From Verrucomicrobiaceae bacterium UBA7681 (lineage in GTDB: Bacteria > Verrucomicrobiota > Verrucomicrobiia > Verrucomicrobiales > Verrucomicrobiaceae): DNA of 53,081 bases. Location: assembly GCA_002482965.1 (NCBI GenBank), contig DLGZ01000060.1, positions 1 through 53,081 of the forward strand, in the 5' to 3' direction. How positions within the stretch are numbered: the first letter of the stretch is position 1; every line of letters begins with the position of its first letter. The translations under genes were made by a program, and so were the position numbers. Of this stretch, positions 45,726-53,081 are shown piece after piece. The notes beneath the pieces were generated by a model that saw only the letters and a list, made by a program, of their open reading frames with translations, searched no databases and was not told the DNA's origin.

Positions 45726-46304
45726 ATGAATGAGTTTCTAGAGCCCACAGATGTCATCGACAGTGCGTCTGCTGCCATCGTTGCCGCAGCAGCCGAGATT
45801 GCTGGAGATGCGGCCAGCGATGAGGAGATCGCCCGGCGCTGCTTTCTCTGGGTGCGCGATTTTGTGCGGCACAGTTCTGACCACCCGATTTCCGTTGTGA
45901 CCTGTACTGCGTCCGATGTGTTGCGACATCGTGCAGGCTTTTGCTATGCCAAAAGCCATTTGCTGACTGCGTTGCTTCGTGCCCGTGGGATTCCGGCGGC
46001 ACTTTGTTACCAGCGGTTGTCCCGCGATAGCGCCCGTTCAGCCTTTTGCCTTCACGGTTTGGTTGCGGTGCATCTCCAGCAGCACGGTTGGTATCGCATT
46101 GACCCACGAGGAAACAAGGGTGACATCACCACAGATTTTTGCCCGCCTGTGGAGCGCTTGGCGTACACGCCGAGGCTGCCCGGGGAGATGGATGTTGCCG
46201 GGCGTTTCTCGGACGCCTTGCCGGGTGTGGTTTCGGCACTTCAGAAATGGCCTACGGCAGAATTGGTATCCAAGAATCTTCCTGACTATGAGCCAACCAT
46301 TTAA
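45726..46304 (+). CDS. Transglutaminase-like cysteine protease family protein
   Basis: 192 aa, single domain. A Cys-His-Asp triad is visible: Cys in RAGFCYAKSHLLTALLRARGIPA, His in CLHGLVAVHL, Asp in WYRIDPRGNKGD. This is the order and context of the bacterial transglutaminase-like fold, whose members are mostly peptidases or amidases. No signal peptide, so cytosolic. The next gene begins 17 bp before its stop in another frame. Confidence 0.87.
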   Translation: MNEFLEPTDVIDSASAAIVAAAAEIAGDAASDEEIARRCFLWVRDFVRHSSDHPISVVTCTASDVLRHRAGFCYAKSHLLTALLRARGIPAALCYQRLSRDSARSAFCLHGLVAVHLQQHGWYRIDPRGNKGDITTDFCPPVERLAYTPRLPGEMDVAGRFSDALPGVVSALQKWPTAELVSKNLPDYEPTI

Positions 46305-46686
46305 ACATAAGCTGAACACTTCGCACGCCATGCCATACATTCCTGATATGCTTGATGAAAAGGTGCAGGCGATCTTCTCCGAGATCGCAGGCGCAGAGCG
46401 CGCGAAATGGTTGCACGGTGATGTTCCGTCACGCGTGATGGAACAGATTGCGCAGGCGATCAGTTCAGAGCACCCGCCGGAGGTTGCAGGGGAGATCGGC
46501 TTTCATCTCGGTGATTGGCAGGGCGATGCCGCGTTTCTCGTTGCCCTCCATTTGTTTCCAGAACGTTTTACGCTGGAGGAGATTCGAGATGGAGTCAGGG
46601 CGTTCCTGATTCATGCACCTCAACACATCATTGCCGCTGCCAGGCTTGCCGGGAATTCCATCGATGATGTTTTCAGAGAGGCATAA
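46288..46686 (+). CDS. Hypothetical protein
   Basis: 132 aa from the ATG at 46288, which overlaps the transglutaminase-like gene; an ATG at 46330 gives 118 aa without overlap. Helical and acidic, ending LAGNSIDDVFREA. No recognised domain, no membrane segment. Downstream is a small AAGACC/GGTCTT hairpin without a T-run. Confidence 0.6.
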   Translation: MSQPFKHKLNTSHAMPYIPDMLDEKVQAIFSEIAGAERAKWLHGDVPSRVMEQIAQAISSEHPPEVAGEIGFHLGDWQGDAAFLVALHLFPERFTLEEIRDGVRAFLIHAPQHIIAAARLAGNSIDDVFREA

Positions 46687-46720
46687 GACCACGGTCTTGC
46701 CTTGAGCTGAGCTTGAGTCG

Positions 46721-47737
46721 TTAAGTCAGATCACCCACCTCTTCATCCCCCAGCCTTTTATCAGGCACCAAATACCCCTGCACATAATCCCGCACGGCTT
46801 CGGCCAGCGGGGTAATCGCGGTGCTGAACCCTGAGCCGCGCAGTTTGGTGATGTCGGCGCAAGTGTAGTACTGGTACTTGGACTGGAGGTGCTCCGGCAT
46901 GTCGATGAACTCGATGTTGGGCTCCTTGCCGAGGGCTGTGAAGATGGCGGTGGCGAGTTCGACCCAGGTGTGGGCTTCACCGGAGCCGAGATTGAAGAGG
47001 CCGCCGGCGGCGGGAGTTTCGGCGAGGTGGAGGGTCATGCGGATGGCGTCCTTCACGTAGAGGAAGTCGCGCATCTGCTCGCCATCCTTGTAGTCGGGGC
47101 GGTGGGATTTGAAGAGCTGGACCTTGCCGGTGGCGAGGATCTGGCCGCAGGCTTTGTGCACGAGGCTGCGCATGTCGGCCTTGTGGTCTTCATTGGGGCC
47201 GTAGACGTTGAAGTACTTGAGGCCGACGATATTTGGGAGCCAGCCTTCGCGCCGGGCGTGGAGGTCGAAGAGGTGCTTCGAGTAGCCGTACATGTTCAGC
47301 GGGCGCAGGGCGTGGATGTCGGGCATCTGATCGTCCATGCCGTGGGCACCGTCTCCGTAGGTGGCGGCGGAGGAGGCATAGACGAAGCGCGTCTGATTAG
47401 CGAGCGACCACTGACAGAGCTGCTTGGTGAACTCGTAGTTGTTCCGCATCAGGTAGTCGGCGTCACGTTCCGTGGTGGCGGAGCAGGCACCGAGGTGGAT
47501 GACGTGGTCAAAATGGCCGAGCTTGGCGGGGCTGTGCTGCACGGCCTGCAGGAGGTCGTTGCCGTCGATGTAGTCGGCAAATTTGAGAGGAACGAGGTTC
47601 TTCCATTTCTCATCCGTGCTCAAGCGGTCACAAACGACGATGTTTTCGCAGCCCCGGCGGTTGAGCTCCCAAACGAGGGCGCTGCCGATGAATCCGGCCC
47701 CGCCGGTGATGAGGATGCGACTTTCCGTGTTTTTCAT
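46721..47737 (-). CDS. hldD: ADP-L-glycero-D-manno-heptose 6-epimerase
   Basis: 338 aa. An extended-SDR enzyme with ILITGGAGFIGSALVWELNRRG at the N-terminus, S/T and YxxxK catalytic residues (ASSAATYG, YGYSK) and the HldD-typical KYFNVYGPNEDHK. It makes the L,D-heptose donor for lipopolysaccharide inner core, which implies a heptose-containing outer membrane. A direct repeat GAGCTTGAGTC occurs on both sides (46709-46719 and 47779-47789). The other heptose genes are not in the window. Confidence 0.93.
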   Translation of the reverse strand: MKNTESRILITGGAGFIGSALVWELNRRGCENIVVCDRLSTDEKWKNLVPLKFADYIDGNDLLQAVQHSPAKLGHFDHVIHLGACSATTERDADYLMRNNYEFTKQLCQWSLANQTRFVYASSAATYGDGAHGMDDQMPDIHALRPLNMYGYSKHLFDLHARREGWLPNIVGLKYFNVYGPNEDHKADMRSLVHKACGQILATGKVQLFKSHRPDYKDGEQMRDFLYVKDAIRMTLHLAETPAAGGLFNLGSGEAHTWVELATAIFTALGKEPNIEFIDMPEHLQSKYQYYTCADITKLRGSGFSTAITPLAEAVRDYVQGYLVPDKRLGDEEVGDLT

Positions 47738-47828
47738 GAGCCCGTCTGGTAACGGGAAAAGCAGCGGGATTCAAGCCGGAGCTTGAGTCAGACCCGTTCT
47801 TTGAGAGAGCCCTTTGAAAATGAACGGC

Positions 47829-48389
47829 CTACGCGGCCATGGCTTCGGGATGCTGAGCGGAGTGCATGGGGATCTGCTCGCGCCAAAGCGCCGGGTGCAG
47901 GAAGGTGCTGCGCGGATCGCGGTCCCATTCTCCTTCCCAGCCGATCACGGTTTCCATGACCATGGGATGGGGACACTGGATGGCCGGATAGAGCCACTGC
48001 TGATCCGCCACGATGAGCTTGGGAATCAAGGCATGGCCATAATATTCGATCTCCCAGCCCAGAAGCAGGGGTTCTTCGTCCGTGAAACCTGCGAGGCCCT
48101 TGGGGTGCTCCACCCAGCCGACGAGACCGCTGTTGTTCAGGGCATCCCAGACTTCGCGCATTTCCAGGTCCACACGCACGGCAAAGCCCGTGGTCTTGGC
48201 GCGGCCGCCGTTGGCGGGATCACGGCTTACGAGGCCAAACAGGATGCTGGTGGGGCAGTTGTCAGGAACGATGTCCACCTGAAACCCAAAGCGGATGGGG
48301 TGGTCCGGCAGCAGCAGGCTTCCGTAGCTTTGCAGCAGGAATCCTGAGAATGCGGGATCAGCAGCAGCAGTGGCATTGAGTGATTCCAT
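47829..48389 (-). CDS. Hypothetical protein
   Basis: 186 aa. Soluble, beta-rich-looking, many Trp and Pro residues (WEIEYYGHALIPKLIVADQQWLYPAI). No signal peptide, membrane segment or known motif. The strong coding character and a 92-bp gap to hldD suggest a real single gene. It is read away from the pyruvate dehydrogenase operon across an AT-rich interval of 224 bp. A TCAAGC/GCTTGA hairpin (47771-47786) lies downstream of it but lacks a T-run. Confidence 0.65.
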   Translation of the reverse strand: MESLNATAAADPAFSGFLLQSYGSLLLPDHPIRFGFQVDIVPDNCPTSILFGLVSRDPANGGRAKTTGFAVRVDLEMREVWDALNNSGLVGWVEHPKGLAGFTDEEPLLLGWEIEYYGHALIPKLIVADQQWLYPAIQCPHPMVMETVIGWEGEWDRDPRSTFLHPALWREQIPMHSAQHPEAMAA

Positions 48390-48436
48390 AGTTTTCTAAA
48401 AATTTCGGACAAGTTTATTATAATTACTCTATCTTA

Positions 48437-48448
48437 TTGAAATTTCAA
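48437..48448. promoter_or_regulatory. 12-bp perfect palindrome, candidate operator
   Basis: TTGAAATTTCAA is a perfect palindrome in the middle of the AT-rich divergent intergenic region (48390-48613), 166 bp before the E1alpha start and 48 bp before the other gene's start. It may bind a dimeric regulator; it may also be chance in AT-rich DNA. Confidence 0.3.
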
Positions 48449-48576
48449 ACAATTTATTCAAAATGCGATTCATTTGTCACTCAAAATATTAAAAACTCGT
48501 TTCTTAGGGAAAGCGGATCGGATGCCATCACTGCCAAGAATTCTTTCAGAGTAGCGGATTCCTTGCCGCCACGCTA

Positions 48577-48604
48577 TTGACGAAACTGTTGCGCTTGATA
48601 CCAA
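48577..48604 (+). promoter_or_regulatory. Candidate promoter of the pyruvate dehydrogenase operon
   Basis: TTGACG (48577-48582) and TACCAA (48599-48604) with a 16-bp spacer. If used, transcription would start within a few bases of the GTG at 48614, giving a leaderless mRNA. Confidence 0.3.
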
Positions 48605-48613
48605 GTACACCTT

Positions 48614-49660
48614 GTGGCTCTAGCTTCATCGATCAACTGCGTCGAAACCGACCTGACCGCCGAGTTTCGCGATCAATTTCTCCTCACTTACCAGCACATG
48701 TTGCTGTCCCGGGTGTTGGAGGAAAAGCTTGGCTCGCTCTATCGGGCGGGCGGGCGCATCGTCGGCGGGGTCTATCTTGGGAAAGGCCAGGAGGCCTTCA
48801 GCGCCGCGCTCGGGGTGCAACTGCGGAAGGGCAGGGACATCTACGGCCCCCTGATCCGTGACCAAGCGGGCCGGATTGCCTTTGGGGAGCCGATCATCGA
48901 TACGGTGCGCACTTACCTGGGGGCCGTCACGGGTCCGATGCGCGGTCGGGATGGCAACATCCATCGTGGGCGTCCGAAAGAGGGGCACATGGCCATGATC
49001 AGCCATCTGGGCAGTCTGCTTTCAGTGGTCGCTGGCGGACTCTTCGCCCGGCGTCTGGCAGGTACATTGGCAGACAGCATCGGTGCCACCAGCATTGGCG
49101 ATGGCGGTACGTCCACCGGAGCCTTTCATGAAGGGCTGAACATGGCGGCGGTGGAAAAGCTGCCCATCATCGTGAGCATCGCGAACAATCAATTCGCCTA
49201 CTCCACGCCGAACACCCGCCAGTATGCCTGTGAAAATCTGGTGGATCGTGCGGCAGGCTACGGCATCGATGGAATGACGGTGGATGCCACCGATCTCGCT
49301 TCCTGTTTGAAGGCCTTTCGGGCGGCAGCCGCCAAGGCGCGCGCCGGCAGTGGCCCGCAGATGATCGTCGGCACGCTGCTGCGTCTGGCAGGGCATGGCG
49401 AGCACGATGACGCCTCCTACATTCCCGACAAAGCTCGTCAGAGCCCTTCGGCGCGGGATTGCCTCCAGGTAGCCGAAGATTACGCGCGTGATCACGGCTG
49501 GATGTCTTCCGCCGATCTGCGTGAGCTCAATGACGAGGTGCGCCGCAACGTTGATCAAACCGTTTCCAAAGTGTCCAAAGAACCCGCACCTGATCCCTTC
49601 AAGGAAAACTGGCAGGCCCTGTCCTGTGCCGAGCTTGTGGAGGGACAGCACGAAGCATGA
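48614..49660 (+). CDS. pdhA: Pyruvate dehydrogenase E1 component, alpha subunit
   Basis: 348 aa. The thiamine-diphosphate motif is complete: G162-D163-G164 through N191-N192 (GDGGTSTGAFHEG ... SIANNQF). YLGKGQEAFSAALG and the GRDGNIHRG loop fit the 2-oxoacid dehydrogenase alpha family; acetoin or branched-chain dehydrogenase are weaker alternatives. The start is GTG at 48614: an in-frame TGA at 48596-48598 blocks anything upstream, and the next ATG (codon 29) would remove conserved sequence. No Shine-Dalgarno is visible. The beta gene begins inside its stop (ATGA). Confidence 0.9.
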   Translation: MALASSINCVETDLTAEFRDQFLLTYQHMLLSRVLEEKLGSLYRAGGRIVGGVYLGKGQEAFSAALGVQLRKGRDIYGPLIRDQAGRIAFGEPIIDTVRTYLGAVTGPMRGRDGNIHRGRPKEGHMAMISHLGSLLSVVAGGLFARRLAGTLADSIGATSIGDGGTSTGAFHEGLNMAAVEKLPIIVSIANNQFAYSTPNTRQYACENLVDRAAGYGIDGMTVDATDLASCLKAFRAAAAKARAGSGPQMIVGTLLRLAGHGEHDDASYIPDKARQSPSARDCLQVAEDYARDHGWMSSADLRELNDEVRRNVDQTVSKVSKEPAPDPFKENWQALSCAELVEGQHEA

Positions 49661-50622
49661 GCATCACCTATCTCGAAGCCATTCGGGAGGCCCAATATGA
49701 AGCCCTGCGCGAAGATCCGTCTGTGTTCCTCTACGGGCAGGACATAGCCACCTTTGGCGGCGCATTCAAAGCCACGAAGAATCTCAGCAAGGAATTTCCC
49801 AACCGCGTTTTTGATGCCCCCATCAGCGAGGATGCGATGGTCGGCATGGCCATAGGCGCGGCGGTGGAGGGGGCGCGGCCCATCATCGAGATGCAGTTCG
49901 CTGACTTCTCCTCCATCGGGTTCAATCAGATCGTCAATCAGGCCGCCACCTTGTACTGGCGCACGAATGTGCCGTGCCCCATCACCATCCGCCTGCCCTC
50001 CGGTGGCACGGCTGGCAGCGGCCCGTTTCACAGCCAGTCGATGGAGGCCCTCTATGCGCACTATCCCGGCCTGGTCATCGTGACTCCCGCCACCGTGGAG
50101 GATGCGTACTGGATGCTGCTGGACAGCGTGAAGCTGAATGACCCCGTCATCTTCTGCGAGCACAAGTTCCTCTACTACCATCTCAAGGCCGACCAGATCG
50201 GCGACCGCGAGCTGCCCATCGGCAAGGCTCGCATCGCACGTCCGGGCCGCCACGCCACCATCGTGACGTACAGCGCCATGGTGCATGAGGCCCTGCGTGC
50301 TGCTGAGGAACTCCAGCTCGACGGCTACCAGATCGAAGTTGTCGATCTTCGCTCCGTGAAGCCCATGGACACGGACACCATCCTCGCCTCCGTGGCGCGT
50401 ACGGGTCGTCTGCTCGCCCTCGGCGAGGCCTTCCCGTGGGGCGGGGTCACGGCGGAAATCATCGCCCGCGTCACCACGGATGGCTTTCATCTGCTGGACG
50501 CAGCGCCGATGCGGCTGAACTCCAAGGACACGCCGATTCCGTATCATCCGAATCTCTGGAAGTCGCATCGCCCCACCACCTCCACCATCGCTGCTGCGCT
50601 CCGTCGTCTGCTGCGTAATTAA
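49657..50622 (+). CDS. pdhB: Pyruvate dehydrogenase E1 component, beta subunit
   Basis: 321 aa. Conserved features are SITYLEAIREAQYEALREDPSVFLYGQDI, EDAMVGMAIGAAVEGARPIIEMQFADFS, and a C-terminal transketolase-like domain (VVDLRSVKPMDTDTILASVARTGRLLALGEA). It forms the alpha2-beta2 E1 heterotetramer that decarboxylates pyruvate and acetylates the E2 lipoyl group. Overlaps pdhA by 4 bp, so the subunits are translated together. Confidence 0.92.
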   Translation: MSITYLEAIREAQYEALREDPSVFLYGQDIATFGGAFKATKNLSKEFPNRVFDAPISEDAMVGMAIGAAVEGARPIIEMQFADFSSIGFNQIVNQAATLYWRTNVPCPITIRLPSGGTAGSGPFHSQSMEALYAHYPGLVIVTPATVEDAYWMLLDSVKLNDPVIFCEHKFLYYHLKADQIGDRELPIGKARIARPGRHATIVTYSAMVHEALRAAEELQLDGYQIEVVDLRSVKPMDTDTILASVARTGRLLALGEAFPWGGVTAEIIARVTTDGFHLLDAAPMRLNSKDTPIPYHPNLWKSHRPTTSTIAAALRRLLRN

Positions 50623-50652
50623 ACTCTGCATTCCCGTTTTCAGCATTCCGTC

Positions 50653-51891
50653 ATGCGCACCATTCCCATCTTGATGCCCCAGCTTGGCGAATCCATCGCC
50701 GAAGCCACCATCATTCGCATTTTGGTCGAGCCCGGTCGTGCGGTCGAAGCAGGCTGCGATCTCTTTGAAGTCGAGACGAACAAGGCCACCATGGCCGTCA
50801 CCGCACCGTGCGCCGGCACCATTGGGCAGATTTTGGCCACCACGCAGACCAGCTACGCCGTCGGCTCCACGCTCGCCGCTTTTGAGATCACCCTGGAAAA
50901 TGCCCAGTCGATTGGTCTTGTGGATGAGCCCAAGCCTGCGAGCTCTGCCCCGAGTGCTGCCCACACAGGCTCTGAGGAAGTGGAAAATCTGCACTTCAAG
51001 ATCAGCGACAACGACGTCATCTCCACACGTCAGCCCACCGTCGAGCCCGTCGTCGGCGGTCTGCCGGTACCCGCTGGGGCCACTGGTGCCAGCTACATCT
51101 CCCCTCGCATGCGTGCCCGTATGCTGGAGCTGGGTCTGAACGCCTCGGACCTTGCTGGCGTGCCCGGCACCGGTGCTGGTGGTCGTGTGACCGTCGAAGA
51201 TTTCGAGGCTTTCCTGCGGGCGCTGGAGCAGCACCGCATGACGCCTGCATCGCCCATGCGTATCGCCGTGGCGGACTCCATGCGCCGCAGTTGGACGCGT
51301 CCGCTGGCGACGGTGGGCAGTCCCATCATGCTGGATGCCATGCTCGCGCATCGCAAAAAGACCGATCCCAAACCCGGCCCGGCGCTCTACGTCATTCGCG
51401 CCCTTGCTTTGGCGCTTGCTGAAAACACGGCCTTTGCCGGACGCCTGGTGGGCAATCGCATCGTGCATCCGCTTGCCATCGACATCGGCTTCGCCGTGGA
51501 AGTCGATGACGGCGTCATGGTCCCCACTCTCCGCGAGGTGGAGAAGACCCCGCTCGTCAAACTGGTGCCCACGTACAACAAGCTCGTCGAGCAGGCCCGT
51601 GCGCGCCGCCTGCCGAATGATGTGAAACGCCCTGGCATCGCCACCGTCACGAACTTCGGCACCTTCGGCATCGTCTGGGCCACACCCATTCCGCTGCCTG
51701 AGCAGAATCTGGTCCTCGGCCTCGGTGCCGGTAGCAAAGTGCCGCACTGGAGTGACGAGGTGAATCAATTCATCCCTGTCACTGAAGCCGAGCTGACGCT
51801 GAGCTTTGACCACCGCGTGCTCGATGGTGGCGGCGCCGGTCGCCTGCTCAAACGCGTGGCCGAACTGTTGCAGAAACCCGAACTGCTCTAA
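50653..51891 (+). CDS. pdhC: Dihydrolipoamide acetyltransferase (E2) of the pyruvate dehydrogenase complex
   Basis: 412 aa. One N-terminal lipoyl domain with lipoylated K44 in EVETNKATM. A linker follows, then the peripheral-subunit-binding domain at about 147-187 (YISPRMRARMLELGLNASDLAGVPGTGAGGRVTVEDF). The catalytic domain starts at about 197 and carries H387 and D391 in FDHRVLDGG. It transfers acetyl from lipoate to CoA and forms the complex core. It starts 30 bp after pdhB. The E3 (lipoamide dehydrogenase) gene is not in the window, so it must lie elsewhere or beyond the 3' end. Confidence 0.93.
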   Translation: MRTIPILMPQLGESIAEATIIRILVEPGRAVEAGCDLFEVETNKATMAVTAPCAGTIGQILATTQTSYAVGSTLAAFEITLENAQSIGLVDEPKPASSAPSAAHTGSEEVENLHFKISDNDVISTRQPTVEPVVGGLPVPAGATGASYISPRMRARMLELGLNASDLAGVPGTGAGGRVTVEDFEAFLRALEQHRMTPASPMRIAVADSMRRSWTRPLATVGSPIMLDAMLAHRKKTDPKPGPALYVIRALALALAENTAFAGRLVGNRIVHPLAIDIGFAVEVDDGVMVPTLREVEKTPLVKLVPTYNKLVEQARARRLPNDVKRPGIATVTNFGTFGIVWATPIPLPEQNLVLGLGAGSKVPHWSDEVNQFIPVTEAELTLSFDHRVLDGGGAGRLLKRVAELLQKPELL

Positions 51892-51898
51892 AGGGAGC

Positions 51899-51916
51899 GC
51901 GGACATCCCTGTCCGC
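51899..51916. repeat. Short perfect hairpin GCGGACATCCCTGTCCGC
   Basis: GCGGACA and TGTCCGC form a 7-bp stem with loop TCCC, placed in the 37-bp gap between the E2 and 5-FTHF cyclo-ligase genes. Similar GCGGACA...TGTCCGC units are, to my recollection, widespread intergenic repeats in several phyla. Only one copy was noticed here. No T-run, so not a standard terminator. Confidence 0.5.
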
Positions 51917-51928
51917 TTCATCGAAGGC

Positions 51929-52495
51929 ATGCACGACAAACCCACGCTGCGCCAGGCCATGCGCGAACGCTTGCGTGCGATGGATGAAGCCACGCGCAGT
52001 GACGCGAGTGTACATATTGCCGCCCATCTCACACACCTCGCTGCCACCTGGCCATCGGGTGTCACCGTAGCCCTCTTTGGCGGCCTGAAAAATGAACCTG
52101 ATCTGGTGACGCATCTGCTGCCTGCCCTGCATGCGCAGGGTGTGAGCACCTGCTTCTTCCAAATCGAACATCAGGCTCTTCGGGCACGGCAAGTTCGCAG
52201 CATGGAGGATCTGCATCGCGGCCAGATGAATGTCTGGGAGCCGCAGCCGCACTGCCCGGTCATCGAAATCGCCGCGCTCGATATCATCCTCGTTCCTGGT
52301 CTTGCCTTCACGCACGATGGGAAACGCCTCGGTCGCGGCGGTGGCTACTATGACCGCCTGCTTGCACAGCCTGACTGCCGAGCCCAGCGCATCGCTGTCG
52401 CCTTCGATGTCCAGATCGTGGATCACATCACCGTCGAGTTTCACGATGAGCACATCCATCAAATCATCACGGAATCCGGCTTGATCCAAGCCTGA
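51929..52495 (+). CDS. 5-formyltetrahydrofolate cyclo-ligase
   Basis: 188 aa from the ATG at 51929; the frame upstream runs through the hairpin and the E2 gene in another phase. Family features are an N-terminal basic helix (LRQAMRERLRAMDEATRSDAS), IILVPGLAFTHDGKRLGRGGGYYDRLL with the phosphate- and ATP-binding GRGGGYYDR signature, and IAVAFDVQ. It converts 5-formyl-THF to 5,10-methenyl-THF using ATP. Follows the E2 gene on the same strand. Confidence 0.93.
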   Translation: MHDKPTLRQAMRERLRAMDEATRSDASVHIAAHLTHLAATWPSGVTVALFGGLKNEPDLVTHLLPALHAQGVSTCFFQIEHQALRARQVRSMEDLHRGQMNVWEPQPHCPVIEIAALDIILVPGLAFTHDGKRLGRGGGYYDRLLAQPDCRAQRIAVAFDVQIVDHITVEFHDEHIHQIITESGLIQA

Positions 52496-52545
52496 GCGTC
52501 TTGAATGAGTGCATACTGTTTTAGGCACTCGTCATTTCACACTCC

Positions 52546-53081
52546 ATGAAGCTCATTCTCGAAATCGTCAGCTCTGGCACCGCCTACCTGGAGAAACGCA
52601 AGATCGACGAAGCCCGGCTGAACATGGAGCATCTGCTGGCGCACGTCCTGGGTTGCCGTCGGCTGGATCTCTACCTGCGCTTCAATGAGAGCGTGCCTGA
52701 AACTGATCTCGTGAACCTGCGCGAGCTGCTTAAACGCCGTGGGGAAGGGGAGCCGTTGCAGCATCTGCTCGGCAGCGTCGAATTCTGCGGTCATGAATTT
52801 GTGAGCGACCACCGCGCCCTCATTCCGCGCCCTGAGACTGAGACACTCGTCGAACTCGTGCTCAAAAAATCTGCCACTGCCCCCGCACGTGTGCTCGACA
52901 TGGCCACCGGCTCCGGCTGCATCGGTCTCAGCCTCGCGAAAGCCTGGCCGCTCAGTGATGTGGTGCTGGCAGACATCAGCGAAGACGCCCTCGATCTTGC
53001 CCGCCTCAATGCCTCGCGCCTCAGTGCCAACGTCAAACTTCTGCGCAGCGACCTCTTCGAAAAGATCACCGGCAGCTTTGA
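52546..53081 (+). CDS. prmC: Release factor glutamine methyltransferase, 5' part (3' end outside window)
   Basis: 178 codons from the ATG at 52546, running off the window. The N-terminal helical domain (SSGTAYLEKRKIDEARLNMEHLLAHVLG) and RPETETLVELVL just before the methyltransferase fold are typical of PrmC/HemK. The SAM-binding glycine motif is LDMATGSGCIGLSLA. The catalytic NPPY motif would lie beyond the window edge. It methylates the GGQ glutamine of release factors RF1/RF2. Starts 50 bp after the cyclo-ligase gene. Confidence 0.93.
   Translation, partial: MKLILEIVSSGTAYLEKRKIDEARLNMEHLLAHVLGCRRLDLYLRFNESVPETDLVNLRELLKRRGEGEPLQHLLGSVEFCGHEFVSDHRALIPRPETETLVELVLKKSATAPARVLDMATGSGCIGLSLAKAWPLSDVVLADISEDALDLARLNASRLSANVKLLRSDLFEKITGSF

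Overview
The window reads as chromosomal DNA of a free-living Verrucomicrobiota bacterium, probably near Prosthecobacter/Verrucomicrobium. This is inferred from gene content, not from a marker gene. The signs are a giant PEP-CTERM protein built of autotransporter-associated beta-strand repeats, two very large secreted 'PVC-type' dehydrogenase/HEAT/cytochrome c (CxxCH) proteins, a Tat-exported Gfo/Idh/MocA oxidoreductase, and high G+C. Gene density is high and many neighbours overlap by 4 bp (ATGA, GTGA or TTGA). I see no rRNA, tRNA or CRISPR array.

Layout. 1-10.1 kb: 3' part of the giant PEP-CTERM repeat protein, closed by a strong terminator. 10.3-13.4 kb (minus): a solute-binding protein, histidine kinase and LuxR-type response regulator in one overlapping operon with no transporter genes. 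13.5-24.9 kb (plus, with minus-strand ppk2 inside): oxidoreductase, membrane protein, a cytochrome-dehydrogenase broken by a heptanucleotide tract, then a LamG/degenerate SGNH protein coupled to a second, intact cytochrome-dehydrogenase. 25-27.2 kb (minus): rpsU, purA, FHA protein. 27.3-32.4 kb: acyltransferase-like membrane protein, small lipoprotein, FAD oxidoreductase, RmlD-like reductase, pseudouridine synthase. 32.4-41.1 kb (minus): cimA, an ECF sigma factor with a membrane partner, Nudix, moeA, a lipoprotein, then dapA, an S23 four-helix unit, dapF and trpA. 41.1-46.7 kb: accessory-looking stretch with a trypsin-like protease between two copies of the trpA 5' end, followed by small single genes. 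46.7-53.1 kb: hldD, an unknown gene, the pyruvate dehydrogenase E1alpha-E1beta-E2 operon, 5-formyl-THF cyclo-ligase and prmC (cut by the window end).

The most unusual signal is a family of degenerate 7-bp repeats. One 49-bp tract lies inside a cytochrome-dehydrogenase gene and shifts its frame; removing exactly 49 bp restores it. Two 35-bp tracts lie in inverted orientation on either side of a small S23/Avd-like four-helix-bundle gene inserted between dapF and dapA. Together they look like a roughly 490-bp element with heptad-built inverted ends, reminiscent of 23S rRNA intervening sequences but located in a metabolic operon. Function and mobility are inference. A second anomaly is the 150-bp direct repeat of the trpA start on both sides of the protease gene, which looks like the scar of a duplication or insertion.

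Functional themes are amino-acid biosynthesis (citramalate route to isoleucine, diaminopimelate/lysine, tryptophan), central carbon entry (pyruvate dehydrogenase), envelope (LPS heptose, exported oxidoreductases, surface repeat protein) and signalling (two-component system, ECF sigma factor).
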